Shown here piece by piece: positions 1 to 11,265 of a stretch of 64,000 nt of DNA. Source of the stretch: Chrysopilus asiliformis (lineage: Eukaryota; Arthropoda; Insecta; Diptera; Rhagionidae). The notes below the pieces were generated by a model that saw only the letters and a list, made by a program, of their open reading frames with translations, made no database searches and was not told where the DNA came from. Both the position numbers and the translations under genes were made by a program. The stretch is from positions 12,348,501 through 12,412,500 of the forward strand of contig OZ035961.1 of the NCBI GenBank assembly GCA_964034945.1. Direction: 5' to 3'. The first letter of the stretch is position 1, and the number at the start of each line of letters is the position of its first letter.

Positions 1-111
1 AAAAAAACTTTTTTTGTGTGCGGTTGTGTGGTGAAAGACATTGTTCATGTAGCGATAATTTTTCTACCTGCGGTAGTATGACTGCAGTTTTAAATCTATA
101 TAGGTGGTCGA

Positions 112-738
112 ATGGTAGTATGGGTCTCAGGGCTTGATAAATTTGTATACCTGGGAGCCCTACTCAGTCAAGATGGCACCGAACGCCACGAAATCCAGCA
201 AAGGATCACCGCTGCCAATAAGGCGCTCTATGCGGTGCTTCCCGTATTGAAGTCTAAAAATGTCCACAAAAACAACAAGCAACGCATCTACAAAATATTA
301 ATTCGTCCTGTACTGATATATGGATGCGAAACGTGGACGCTAACGCAGTCCCTAGAAAGACTTCTCGACAATTTCGAGCGAAAGGTCCTCCGAAAAATAT
401 ATGGACCGGTGAAAGAAGGAGACTCGTGGCGACTCCGTTACAATCACGAATTATACCAGCTATTCGACGACCCGCCCCTGTCGACCACAATCAAGCTCCG
501 TAAACTCCAATGGGCTGGCCATGTCGAAAGAATGCACGACGGCAGAATACCGAAACAGGTGCTAAGGGGCAGAGCTCAAGGAAACCGGCCGAAAGGAAAA
601 CCGCGAAAACGATGGGAGGACTCAATCGACGCAGACTGCAGAGCAGTCCTAAATTTCGCCAACTGGAGGTCGAAGGCGTTAGACCGAGACAATTGGAGGA
701 GGTGCATCAGGGAGGCCAAGGTTCGCTTCGGGCTGTAG
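112..738 (+). pseudogene. RTE-type non-LTR retrotransposon, 3' fragment of reverse transcriptase ORF
   Basis: A 208-residue open frame matches the C-terminal part of RTE-type endonuclease/reverse transcriptases: a FVYLGALLSQDG opening, then an IRPVLIYGCETWTL block, FERKVLRKIYGP, RYNHELYQL, LQWAGHVERM, a basic RPKGKPRKRWEDS stretch and a final DRDNWRR. These blocks lie after the palm domain, so the endonuclease, the catalytic YxDD and the rest of the RT are missing. An in-frame TAA at 92-94 closes the frame upstream, so this is a 5'-truncated copy and the ATG at 112 is not a real start. The TAG at 736 is followed by a very short tail and a TA microsatellite, as is usual at RTE 3' ends. The family call comes from these motifs read by eye; no search was made. 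Confidence 0.85.
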
Positions 739-756
739 CGCCATCGGAATATTAAA

Positions 757-1150
757 TCTATATATATATATAAAATCATTTAACCTGACTGATTGACTGA
801 CTGACTCATGACTGACGCCCAGCCAAAACTCCTGAAGCTAAAAACTGGAAATTTTCACAGTATGTCCCAACGTAGGCGCTCACTAAGGCGGGGTTTTCCG
901 AAATTTTAACCCTAAGGAGGTGAACGGTGGGTAAAGAAGGTTTGGGTATTTTAAAACCTTGATTTTCGCCACGAACCCTACTCATTATGAGGCTGAAAAG
1001 GGCCATTAGAATGTTTTCGGGGTCGCTGATGACGAATCCAGTGTTAGAATGAAACGGAAAGTCCTGTAAGGATAAGATTTTTCTCAAAAGTTTTTAAGTT
1101 CTTTCTGGTTTTTTTGGTGTTCTAAAACTTTTGCAAAAAAACGGGAACGA
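757..1150 (+). repeat. TA microsatellite plus dispersed-repeat-like sequence with a (GACT)n tract
   Basis: A (TA)n run at 757-773 follows the RTE fragment. A TGACTGACTGACTCA tract begins near 790 and leads into sequence containing CTGAAGCTAAAAACTGGAAA and TTTTAACCCTAAGGAGGTGA. Similar non-coding blocks (a GACT tract, then 'gagctagagacttgaaatt'-like text) recur in dispersed insect repeats and elsewhere in this window. No coding frame is convincing. The boundaries are approximate. Confidence 0.45.
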
Positions 1151-1470
1151 TGGGTATACACGCTATAAGGAGGCACAAGAGAGCGTAAGGAAGAATGGGA
1201 AGACGGGTTGGAAACGCAAAACTTGTAGTGACGTGTTTTATGGACAGGTCTTTAAAAATGGTGAAAAAAACTTATCCTTTTGTTTGGAAGTAAAAGGGAG
1301 AGGATGACGCAAATGGTCTGGCCGTTTAAAAAATGGAAAAAAAATACTAAAAGTTTCAAATCTTAATCAAGAAAATAAATCCCCCTATTCGCAGTTTCAA
1401 AAGTTGTGACACGAAAATCATTTAACCGATTGAACTGAAACTCTAGCTATGTTGCCCAAGTTCGGAACTT

Positions 1471-2249
1471 TTAACCCTCTAACCGGAATATTTCCGAAAA
1501 AAAATTCACTAAAATATGACTTTCAACTTGCGACAGACCGTAACCAAGACAACGTACAGGGCTAAATTTTTTCCAGCATGTAAAGCGATAACTTACAAAA
1601 GTCAGTGTTAAGAGCCAAATACAATGATACCCACACAACATTTACGGCTACAGATTACGGCGACAATGTCGCCCTCCATATACAATGGCGCACACTTTGT
1701 TGTTCTAAACATAATTTGCTTTTCACAGATCAAACTTTTTATTCACGCACGCACTCAATTAATTGTTCTTCGAAATTCATTTTTTTCATTCCTTGGTCTT
1801 GATTATTCTTTATTTCTTTCATTTGAATTGTGACAGTCAGTGAGCTACATATAACATTTTTTGTACCCAATTATCATAAAATCTAAGCAACACAGCATAC
1901 GAACTATATTTCCTAACACTTGCTTTAATTGAAGAAATTTAGATTTTATGACATCCCCATAAGATTTCATTTTGAATCAACCACTAAATTTTGTATGCGA
2001 GCTGGCCGACAAAAGTTAAATTCGATTGAACTTTTTACGGCTGCAAAGTTGGTCGGATTCATTGTATATAGAAGCATAGAGTCCTATGAGTTTAAAACCT
2101 GAAATGTCGCCGTAAATGTTGTGTGGGTATCATTGTATTTGGCTCTTAACACGTTCCGGTGATTTCCGGCGATTAAAATTGTTACCCGTTATAAACAAGC
2201 AAATTCCCTGAAGCCCACCTTTAGGCAGTCATTCCGGCTAGAGGGTTAA
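1471..2249. mobile_element. TTAA-flanked MITE (piggyBac-like ends), 779 bp
   Basis: The left end reads TTAACCCTCTAACCGGAAT. The right end, reverse-complemented, reads TTAACCCTCTAGCCGGAAT. This gives TTAA at both borders (1471-1474 and 2246-2249) and a 15-bp terminal repeat with one mismatch. TTAA target sites with CCC-starting ends are typical of piggyBac-type elements. No transposase frame is present, so it would be non-autonomous. A second, longer inverted repeat sits inside it (next entry). Confidence 0.72.
1605..2152. mobile_element. Inner inverted-repeat element with perfect 44-bp arms
   Basis: Positions 1605-1648 and 2109-2152 are perfect reverse complements over 44 bp, beginning GTGTTAAGAGCC. 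If the TTAA at 1608-1611 and 2146-2149 is the target duplication, the ends start GAGCCAAATACAATG. It lies inside the 779-bp TTAA element, either as a nested insertion or as a subterminal repeat of it. The body (about 460 bp) has no credible coding frame. Confidence 0.7.
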
Positions 2250-2254
2250 GTCCG

Positions 2255-2639
2255 TTAAGGTGCCGCTCCACATGAGAGTAAATAACTCTCAAAAACTCTC
2301 GAGAGTTACTCGCAGGAGGTTGTCCATTTGAGAGTTAATTTCGCCGATTTTTCTCTTTTCAAGACCAATATCTTGATTTTTTTTTGACATCTTGCTTTGG
2401 CGAGTTCTCGAGAGCTACTAGCGAAATTCAAACGCCGTTCGTATCTGGGGAGTAAATCTCCGAGAGTTCAGTGGATGCGTATCGACTAGAGAGTAGAATC
2501 ACTTTTGACAGCTCGCAGAAACTAGCTCGCGAGTTTTTGCGAGTTTCTGCGACCGACTCTCAGAGACGTGTCCATTTGCGAGTAGCTGCTATCGAGAGGT
2601 TTTCGCCGGCTTTTACTCTCATGTGGAGCAGCACCTTTA
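2255..2639. mobile_element. PIF/Harbinger-like MITE, 379 bp, TTA target duplication
   Basis: Terminal repeats of 25 bp with one mismatch, starting AGGTGCyGCTCCACATGAG, run inward from 2258 and 2636. TTA trinucleotides flank the element at 2255-2257 and 2637-2639. Three-base TWA duplications are the hallmark of PIF/Harbinger elements. The interior is rich in ACTCTC/GAGAGT and CTCGAGAG motifs in both orientations, and it has two similar subterminal blocks (GTCCATTTGAGAGT and GTCCATTTGCGAGT). There is no transposase, so it would be non-autonomous. The superfamily call rests on the duplication length and is tentative. Confidence 0.68.
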
Positions 2640-5600
2640 GGCTCAGAAATTTATGTCTAGTCTGATACATCACCATTTCGATATAAATGATTGTTCATCT
2701 GGTCAAAATTTTGTCTTAAGTGCTGTCCACATAATACGTCAAGCAAATTTTATGATTTTCGATCTATCCCCTCCTCCGCGATTTTTTGTATGGATAAGTG
2801 TGATAACAGCCCTTATCGGGGGGCTTTTTCTCCACATCGTGACGGTTTTTCTCAATTTTTTATTCGAAATTCATACTACCGAAACCCACCAAAATATTTA
2901 CAACATAGTTTCTATTTAAAAGCTGTAATTATAATTACTATTACTTTGTTGAAATAACATAAACCCATTTAAACTTTTACAATAATCACGGTATCGCTAG
3001 AAAAGTTTTTCCATCTCATTTATTGCCTATTTTACTTCAATGTAACTATCGCCAATTTTCATATCCATCAAATTGTGCCCATTTAAGCAGCATACTCGCA
3101 TTATATTAATGTACCATGCCAACATATAAAATGATAAAAGTTTATTTTATCAACATATCGTGAAGCCCGTTTGATATATTCATTCATTCCATTGTACTGT
3201 GCTGAGATTCGATAACATTTCCGCAGCCGAGGAATATAGATACATATTAATGAGATCCTTTTTGCACAAAATACAAAAGCTGAAAAAAATACTACAACAA
3301 CAACAACGACACCGAAAAAAGGAAAAACTCAAACTTGGCATCTTACCAAAACTGTAATTAATCAATAGTTGAAGGAAAAGTTTACTTGTGTCCTTGTTTG
3401 TTACTGGGGTAAAGATATTGTCAAGTTTCTACGATTTATTTTCCGCTTGGATTATAAAACTTTTCCCATTCCACGTACGAGTATTTCCAAATCACAGTTT
3501 TCATGTACAGAGTTCTATGTCCTGATTTACTTCTCTCCGAATCAACTGTGATTTCTTCTTTTTTTTTTAATTTCACTAAAGATAAGAAAAAGCTAGTTAC
3601 AAAGTTACAAACTAAACGAATTTTTCCATTACAAGTTTTTCATCCTTACATCTTACTTTCTCACCGATTCAAGTAACAAAGTTCAAATCTTTCAAACATC
3701 TCTTTATATCAGGGAAAATTTTCCTACATCGAATTACAACATTGAGATACAATTGAATTCAACCAATAAATTCAATCCGGACATAATAATAAACTTTCAA
3801 TTTTCATTCTCTTTCGAAATTTCCTGCGATTTATCCATTTTCCACGATGGCAATGATGAACTATCGAGGATTCCATTTAAGGAAAATGAATTAGATTCGT
3901 GCTCGAGACTCCCAGCTGCGATTTATCAATTTAAAAGTAATCAACACTTCTTTCACATTCTCACCTCGCCACCTCGGGCAGAGTGGTGGTTTTTCCTTGG
4001 AATTGAAACAGTATCCTTTTTCCTCCTGTTGCTGCCACAATTTTAGACTTTCAATGGATAAAGCTCTTTCATTTTTCCAGTCGGTGTTGTTTTTTTTTTT
4101 TCGTTTTTCATTTTTCCCACTTAACCCATGACTATGACATGGCGGCCATGAGAAATAAATCTAGCTTCCAACAGGTTCAAAAATAATTTTCATCCGACGA
4201 GAAAAATTGAGTTTTCACCTGCTGTTCTACACTCAGGATGAGTCCAGATGGATGCCATGCAGAAAAGGCATTATATTTTCCATCGGAATAAAATGTTTCC
4301 ATTGTCCGTTCTAAAAATTCATTATTGTTAAGAATTCATGCTTAATGCTGTATCCGTGGTTATGAAATCAGAACACATTTATTTTGCTCTCAATATATAT
4401 TTTAATTAAAATAACTCAGCGGCAATAAAACGATATTTTTCCAGGTGATTCCAATGAAAATACCACAAAAGTTGTCGAATGGGCGGTAAATTTAACCATT
4501 TATAGGCGTAAAATGTATTTTAATTTAAATTTTTTAGAAAACCATTGAATTTTTGTGCAATAATTACACAATCCGAAATTCGTGTTAAATTTTCTGTCCC
4601 ACTAATTTCGCAACTCGTAATTTCCTGTGTGGATATTTGCAAAAGGGCATCTAAATAGTATGCAATTTTAATAACAACCTTCACAAGAACATTTTTCCAA
4701 TAAACGTGGTGACCACATTTTATCTAAATGAAAATCCAACTTTTTTACACACACGAAAAACTCTTTCATTCGACTGCCCAATGTTACCCTGGTTCCGATA
4801 TATTTTTATCCTTCATCCCCATTACTTGTCACAGCAAATCCTGGTTTCAGTTGGCTTTCCTTTCATCGCCATCGAATAGTCACAGACGGCCGTTGATATC
4901 ATCCGGAAAATAGGTCGAGTAGACCAATTCAGTATCGATTTTCCAAATATACTCATATAATATATGTTTGTGTTTGTTGTGCAATCAAATCGAAATTTTA
5001 ATTCTCATAATCCTAGTGTTTGATAGTCCTCATGCCTTTCATTTCCAATACTAAGTAATGGCAAAATCCGTGTTTTGTTCGCGCATCCAAGGCTAATATG
5101 TGAAGTACCTAAACAATAGGGGGAAAAGCATGTTTTTTAAAGAAATTATTCGCTATGAAATTAAATTTATGAATACCAAACCACCAATAAGTGAATAAAT
5201 TTTTCAGTATACAGAAAAAAAATCTTTGTTTACCAAATCACTGATAATTTTTGTGGTGAGTACGATTTACCACATGAGAGATAATAAATTTCGAATGCAC
5301 ATCATGATTTATTATTAAAAATTATATTTCATAGAACAAAATTGTAATTAGATTTCAAAAATCAGATTTCATAATTTTTATTAGTTACGAGTGGAAAAGT
5401 TTTTTCTAGCAAAAAAATGGATCGGTTTTTATAAAATCCTTTTCAGTCTGTTTGAATTCCGACCGTTTTCTAATTCTACTTGTGTCCCGGATTTTACAAT
5501 TTAGTGTTATTGTTGATCAAACACTAGAAAAAGGGATGACTACATATTCTACTTTGGTTGAGAATTGCTGCAAAATACGTTTTCTTCGTATGTGTTGCAT

Positions 5601-6216
5601 TTTTTATATCATGTTTCTACAATGAGACATGCCCCAAAAAAAAAATTGTCTGCGGCGCATTTCTCTTTATTGGTAGTTTCATGATTTTAGTTTCATTTGT
5701 TCACGGAATACGGGGTGCACAAATCTGTATAGCTACTGATTTAAATCATTGCGCTGCACTCTGCTTTAAAAAAAATGCCCAGAAAAAAAATTAGATAAAA
5801 ATAATTGAAATTAAAAATCATTGCGATTTCTATTTACTTTCAAGACGAAAGATTTTATCTACTTAAATGCCACTTTCTAGCACAGAAAAACATTATAAAA
5901 ACGTTTTCCAATATCAAAAAGTAATACAAAGAAATAATTCATCCATGGGGAGTTTTCATCGACGATTGATGGGAAAATAATTGCACATAATCTGAAGTTC
6001 CATACAATAAATTTTCAATCGAAACTTTTCTTCTTTTATGTATTCCTCGTGCCTCTATTATGTCCTTCGTCCATTAGTTTTTTGCTCGTCCTTTGATCAA
6101 GAGGTAAAAAAAATATCCCGACCACAAAAGCACGGAAGTCAAATTAATTTTAACGAAGTTGCAAAATATGCTTTCATCTCGGTGAATCAAACATACTCCT
6201 GTGAGTAAAAGAGATT
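2640..6216. other. No gene recognised
   Basis: AT-rich sequence with many homopolymer runs. The open frames are under 100 codons, of low complexity, and lack recognisable motifs. No tRNA, rRNA or inverted-repeat element was seen. Confidence 0.5.
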
Positions 6217-6286
6217 CCCCGCATAATCTTCCCCCGCATAATCTTCCCCCGCATAATCTTCCCCCGCATAATCTTCCTCCGCATAT
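6217..6286. repeat. 15-bp minisatellite, about 4.7 units
   Basis: The unit CCCCCGCATAATCTT is repeated head to tail with almost no divergence; the last unit carries CCTCC and a changed end. On the minus strand it would read as a repeated CGGRL peptide, but no gene surrounds it. Confidence 0.9.
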
Positions 6287-6919
6287 TTTCCCGAAAGCGA
6301 TACCACAGCCAGCCGAAGCTACCACAATATTACTCACGAAAATTGTGAAGTTTTAATCCAACTTGATTAGCTAAAGCGTTTGTCTAAAGCTGGCGGGCGA
6401 TCCGCCATTAAGGATATGCCTCAAGGATATATGACGTCGAAGTTTCACTTAATTCCCTTCCTAATTCTCCCTCTATTCGCCTGAACACTTTTGCACAACC
6501 CCCGAGATGCGAACATATTTGGATGGGCTAAGATGATCGTAAGACTAAGAAAATCTTAAGAATATTCTTATCTAAAAGTGAACACGCAAACGGCGAATGC
6601 GCGGTGATTATTATTCATTTTCTTTGTACTCTCTTTCATCCTCATTCCCCTTATCAAGGATTTACTCCATCATCGTTTAGCTTGTTCCAAGGGCATGTGG
6701 CTGGTAGTTTATGTAGTCAAAATAATTGCACAACATTCGTATTATTAAGTGGTAGGTAAATTATCATTAGTTTTGATGAAATAGGAAATTTCCCACACTT
6801 TTTATCATCGTTCAAATTAATTCAATGTTTAATAAACTTTTTAGCGGTTTTATTGTTTGGATAAGGACATTTTTCTTTCCAACTAGAATTTTTGGATATT
6901 AGACAGAGATTTTTATTTG

Positions 6920-7330
6920 GACAAGATCGGACCTCACCCGTCGTATGTTCTGCTTTAGTTCCTGAATCGTTCTTGGTTTATTGGCAAAGACGAGTGACTT
7001 GGCATAACCTCACATAAAAAAGTGTAATGGTGTCAAATCAAACGATCTTGACGGCAAATTAATGACACCGTTTCGTGAAATGACGCGTCCAGAGAACTTC
7101 AAACAATGGAGCGATTGTTTGGCACGTAGCGTCGTCTTGTTGGAAAAAATTATCTTGGAGATATATATCAAGAAAATAGGGCCATAAAAGGTGGTTAATC
7201 ATCACCCGATATCTCTTCCTAATAGCGATTAGCGCCCTCCTTTCATCGTTCTCGAAGAAGAAGAGTCCAAAGACGCCACCAGTCCACAATTTGCAAAAAA
7301 AAACAGTGATTTTTAAAATGATAATCATCT
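6920..7330 (-). pseudogene. mariner-like transposase fragment, decayed
   Basis: Read on the minus strand, 7328-7059 gives GGVFGLFFFENDERRA, a block ending in MINHLLWPYFLD, and then FFQQDDATCQT. These are the second-catalytic-Asp region of a mariner-type transposase of the kind with a WFQQDGATCHT motif. Downstream, after stops and frameshifts, come the remains of the SCDLTPLDFFLWGY and ANKPxTIxELK blocks (about 7050-6920). The N-terminal DNA-binding half and the first catalytic Asp are not visible, and I found no terminal repeats. It is a dead fragment of a different lineage from the mariner at 30.7 kb. Confidence 0.75.
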
Positions 7331-7559
7331 CTCGGGTGCAATGGAGGCTCCAAAGTCTCTTGTGGAAATACGTTAGAATGTTTAATTACAAAATTTTGAC
7401 ATTGAAAATGGAAAAGCCTATATTATAGAAAATAAAAACTGGAATATCCGAAGATTTATGGAAGTTTTCGGAAAAGCTTTTGCACTTTTAAATAAATCCA
7501 CATACTTGTGTAGCAAAAACTGCCATTTGCACATTTTTATTTTTTTATATACAAGAAAG

Positions 7560-7930
7560 ATATTAAAATGACTTCAAAACCCGAAATCAGAATAGAGCCC
7601 CGCACATACCGGGGCATATACCCATCGACTTAGTTCGATAAGACTTTAACATGCCTATAAAGATATATATATATATGTGTGTGTGTGTGTATGTAATGAA
7701 ATTTGTAAGATCGACTTCTACCAGTAAAGTTTGACCGATTTTGACGCGGTTTTTGAAGAAAAAACGAACCGTTTTCGAGAAAATCGCAAAAACCTTTCCC
7801 ATTTGTATGGGAGAGCAGGGAAGGGGTGGTTAAATTTTCCCCATTTTCGGAAGAGGTTTATCTTTTGATAAAAGCCTGCACCATACCAAATTTCAATTGG
7901 TGCTCGCGTTTTTCAATATTTTTTCACAAA
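7560..7930 (+). repeat. Dispersed-repeat-like block with (AT)n(GT)n microsatellite
   Basis: An (AT)n(GT)n microsatellite lies at about 7660-7692. It is followed by text of the type seen in the other dispersed repeats here (AACCGTTTTCGAGAAAATCG, then a purine-rich block and TACCAAATTTCAATTGG). Repeat status is inferred from this similarity; the ends are not defined. Confidence 0.4.
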
Positions 7931-10900
7931 AAAATGCAACATTATACCGAAATGCAGTGTAGAACGCAATAAATAAAAATAAATGAACTATTTCCTTTAC
8001 AATCTATTAATACGTCTAATTAACATGATTTTTAGAACAAAGGCCAACTATTTTTAAAATATGGTGATAACATCATAAAAACTATTAATATTACAAATTA
8101 TTTAAATGTCAGTTAAAACAGAGTGTTATTATAAATATTGCCTAAGAAATGTATCATCACACCGGTAGGTGGATTAGGCTGTGTTTTAATATAGCACTAC
8201 AATATATCAAATTTTAGCTCAAGAGATTTCGAAGCTGTCAATAAAATGGGTCACATTTAAGGTAGGAGGATCTACGGTAATAAACTTGATACGAAAAAGC
8301 CTGACAAGGGTGGTCGAATGTATAAAATGCCTGAATTAGCAAAGCTTTTATTTTGTACTGCCCTTTAAAAATAACGATTATTTTTTTGTTTGGTATAAAT
8401 TCATGTTTTTGACCCATATGTGGAGTATGAACTTTCTTATTGGATTAAATCGCAGCGAATTCATAAAATTCTCAATCTTAGCAAGTGCTTAAAGTAAACC
8501 ATTTCCGATCTCCTCTGGTGTGTATTTAACTCGACTATTTTTCTTTTAGAAACAGTACTTAGCAAAGAAAGGAAAAATATGGTGAAAATGAAACCACATA
8601 CGAAATCTAACTACAAATCCACTTCATCGTCCGATTAACTTAGGAATTCTGCCAGAATACTCACTGAAGCAAATCCGCAATAAATAATACACAGCCGATA
8701 GATATCGAGTTCTAGTCCACATCCTCGGTTCAATAAAAATAACTCAGAAACCAACATATCGTCGGGATCTCTGAATAACATCAAAAAATTATGTGAATCA
8801 TTCACATCAGTGGCGTATATAAAAAATACGATGATATCATATTCCAAAGATATGAAAGAGAAATCGAAATTCCTACTATACACCGTGTATGTTGAAATTG
8901 AGACTCTATGAATGTACGTACATTCTATCATCCTAAACAAGGATATTTCTTTAATTCCACTTGTAAGTGGAGGGCATGTCCGGATTTAGTTGTATACTAC
9001 GAACCAATCGAAACATATGCGTTACGGACATACAAAAATAAGAAACTGAAACTCTTATGATCATCACGATATACTGACTAACATATATAACACATAGCCA
9101 TAATCATAGCAAATGTAAGCATAAGCCTGCGGATACGGCTTAGCTGCTATCCTTCTGCATGTGGGTGTATTGCAAAAAAAAACCCCCCATAATGGACTAA
9201 CCAAGGATACACAAGGACGGAGGAAAAGAAAAGGACGAATGAAATACATCATAGATGTTATCCTGTTGGCATATGGAAAAGGTTAGAATCTTGGCTATGT
9301 CGCTAAAAGATGGCAAATAAACAGCGGCGGGCAGCATACGGAAAGAGTAAATGGAGGAAGAAATACCCTACGAACGGAAAAGTTAAACCAAACATTCGAC
9401 ATAACCGTAAGACCGGGATATAAAAATGGCAGCAAACAACAAGATTGTTCAAGTAAAAGCACCGGTAACATCCTAAGTAAACAAGTTTTAAACGCTTACA
9501 CATACGCAAACGCATAGCATAGTATCGGAATAAGGATGTGTGATGTGAAGAACTTTATGGCATGTTATGTATACCTAAATATGTCAGGAAAATATACAAC
9601 GCGTACGTAGGATTCTGTAGAGGGTAAAAATCCTACACGTGGGAAGAACAGAAGGAATAACAGAAACCAAAGGAAGTTCATTGGTTGACTGGATCGAAAA
9701 TCCGGATCTGTACTGAAATGGAAGCCCCCGAAAATTGGGCCAAGTGCCCGATTCCTTAACGTCTCCACATTTCTCTGATCCTTTTGCCAGTTCCTTATTT
9801 GCTTTTGGTATATGGTAAACTCGTCTCTTAAAATGCTAGCTGGAAATGAGTCCAAAGTTTTTCATCGAAATGGCGATATGTATGTCATAGGGTCTGTTGT
9901 GTTTGCTTTCAATTCCCCTCCTACCCGCCCACACAAAATATGCCTGGAGCACATTTAACTTGAGACATATATGGCGACACAGAAACAACACAAACATCGA
10001 TATACGACCATAAGGTATACTATAAAAGTTGATCCTAATCATAAAAGAGCTTTCATTTTCTTAATGCACCCCCAGTAGATAAGAAAGAAAACATATTCCA
10101 ACCGAACACGGATCCCAAACAAATTTCCCCCCTAAAGCAGACCCTTTTTCTATAAAGTGACTAAAGCGTTCGCGTCGCTGAAGGTCGACCGATACTGAAA
10201 AATAGATTGTTAACATTGAACAATAAAGAAAAAACTCCCGCAACAAGTTTCCAATCAATTATATTTTCAAATATAATATGGAAATCATTTTTGGATTTGA
10301 AGTATTTGCATTACTTTTAGGAAATTTTAAGGTAGAAATGGAATTTTAAATTCATCGGGATGCAAAGTAAGGGCGGGGGTATCAAATTTCTTGTTTGAAT
10401 CTCCAGACATTTTTTGATTTTAACTAAAACTAAAATCAGTTCGACTTTCGACGTTTTGGGTTCAAGTTCGACATCGAATGATTCTCTGAATTAAATATAC
10501 GTTACCTATTTATATAAATATAAAAAGAAGAATTTATATGCAGTTCTGCCGAACTGTTTATTTAATCGAATGCTACTATTATTTAAGTATACGCAACTAG
10601 TACCAGATTTTTATTCCGTAGCATGACAAAAAACTGCTCTGTCTGCATGCTGCAAGTCTGACACCCTCTGCAACTCAGAAAACTGCTCAGCTTTTGAAGC
10701 AGCCGCAGTATTGGCAAATACTGCGCAACCTAAAAAGCAGCTAAGTGTGAACACTGAAGTTGAAAAGTAGAAAAACTTTCATCGGATTGAAACTTTTGTG
10801 TCACTACTTTGTTAGAACTAAAACTAGCAGCAGAAATTGACACTTTGAATCGGATTTTTCACATTTCAATTGATAAAAGGGGAAAATTCGTCTTTGCTTT

Positions 10901-11095
10901 AGCTTCCAGGATTTTACCCAACAACTTCGTTTGGTCAGGCGACGACGGCGTTTTGTACTCACCAACAATGTAGGAGACAAACAACCTGCTACCATAACCG
11001 AACCACTATTCTTAAACATTTTATAACGTAAAAACCTTTCTACATCGAAAAACTTAAAAAAACCAACAAAACTGCAAATCTATGCTACGAAGCAA
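7931..11095. other. No gene recognised
   Basis: Mixed-composition intergenic DNA. The 8.6-10.2 kb part is less AT-rich than its surroundings, but its minus-strand frames (60-101 codons) show no domain, no repeat and no splice pattern I can defend. Regulatory DNA or untranslated exons cannot be excluded. Confidence 0.4.
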
Positions 11096-11265
11096 TAAGG
11101 CCCGCCGTACACTTGAGCTAAGTTAGCTCAGCTATGTGCCTGTTTAGAGCTTCACGTGGCGTGTTTCGTCACGTATTAAAGTGAGGATAATATGAACCGC
11201 TAAACGTCCACGTCTAAACAGGCACATAGCTGAGCTGACTTAGCTCAAGTGTACGGCGGGCGTAA
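11096..11265. mobile_element. Short palindromic MITE, 164 bp, TAA flanks
   Basis: Arms of 48 bp (11100-11147 and 11214-11261) match with one mismatch, starting GCCCGCCGTACACTTGAGC. TAA flanks both sides (11096-11098 and 11263-11265), which fits PIF/Harbinger-type target duplications. Each arm holds a smaller inverted repeat (GAGCTAAGTTAGCTC on the left). The 66-bp spacer is non-coding. Confidence 0.8.

Noticed and set aside
5558..5794. Open frame with two hydrophobic stretches that could be a small membrane protein
   Set aside because: It opens on TTG, has no signal for transcription, and ends in an A-run; hydrophobicity is expected from T-rich DNA.
6217..6286. Possible CRISPR-like array
   Set aside because: The repeats are directly adjacent with no spacers, in a eukaryotic context; it is a minisatellite.
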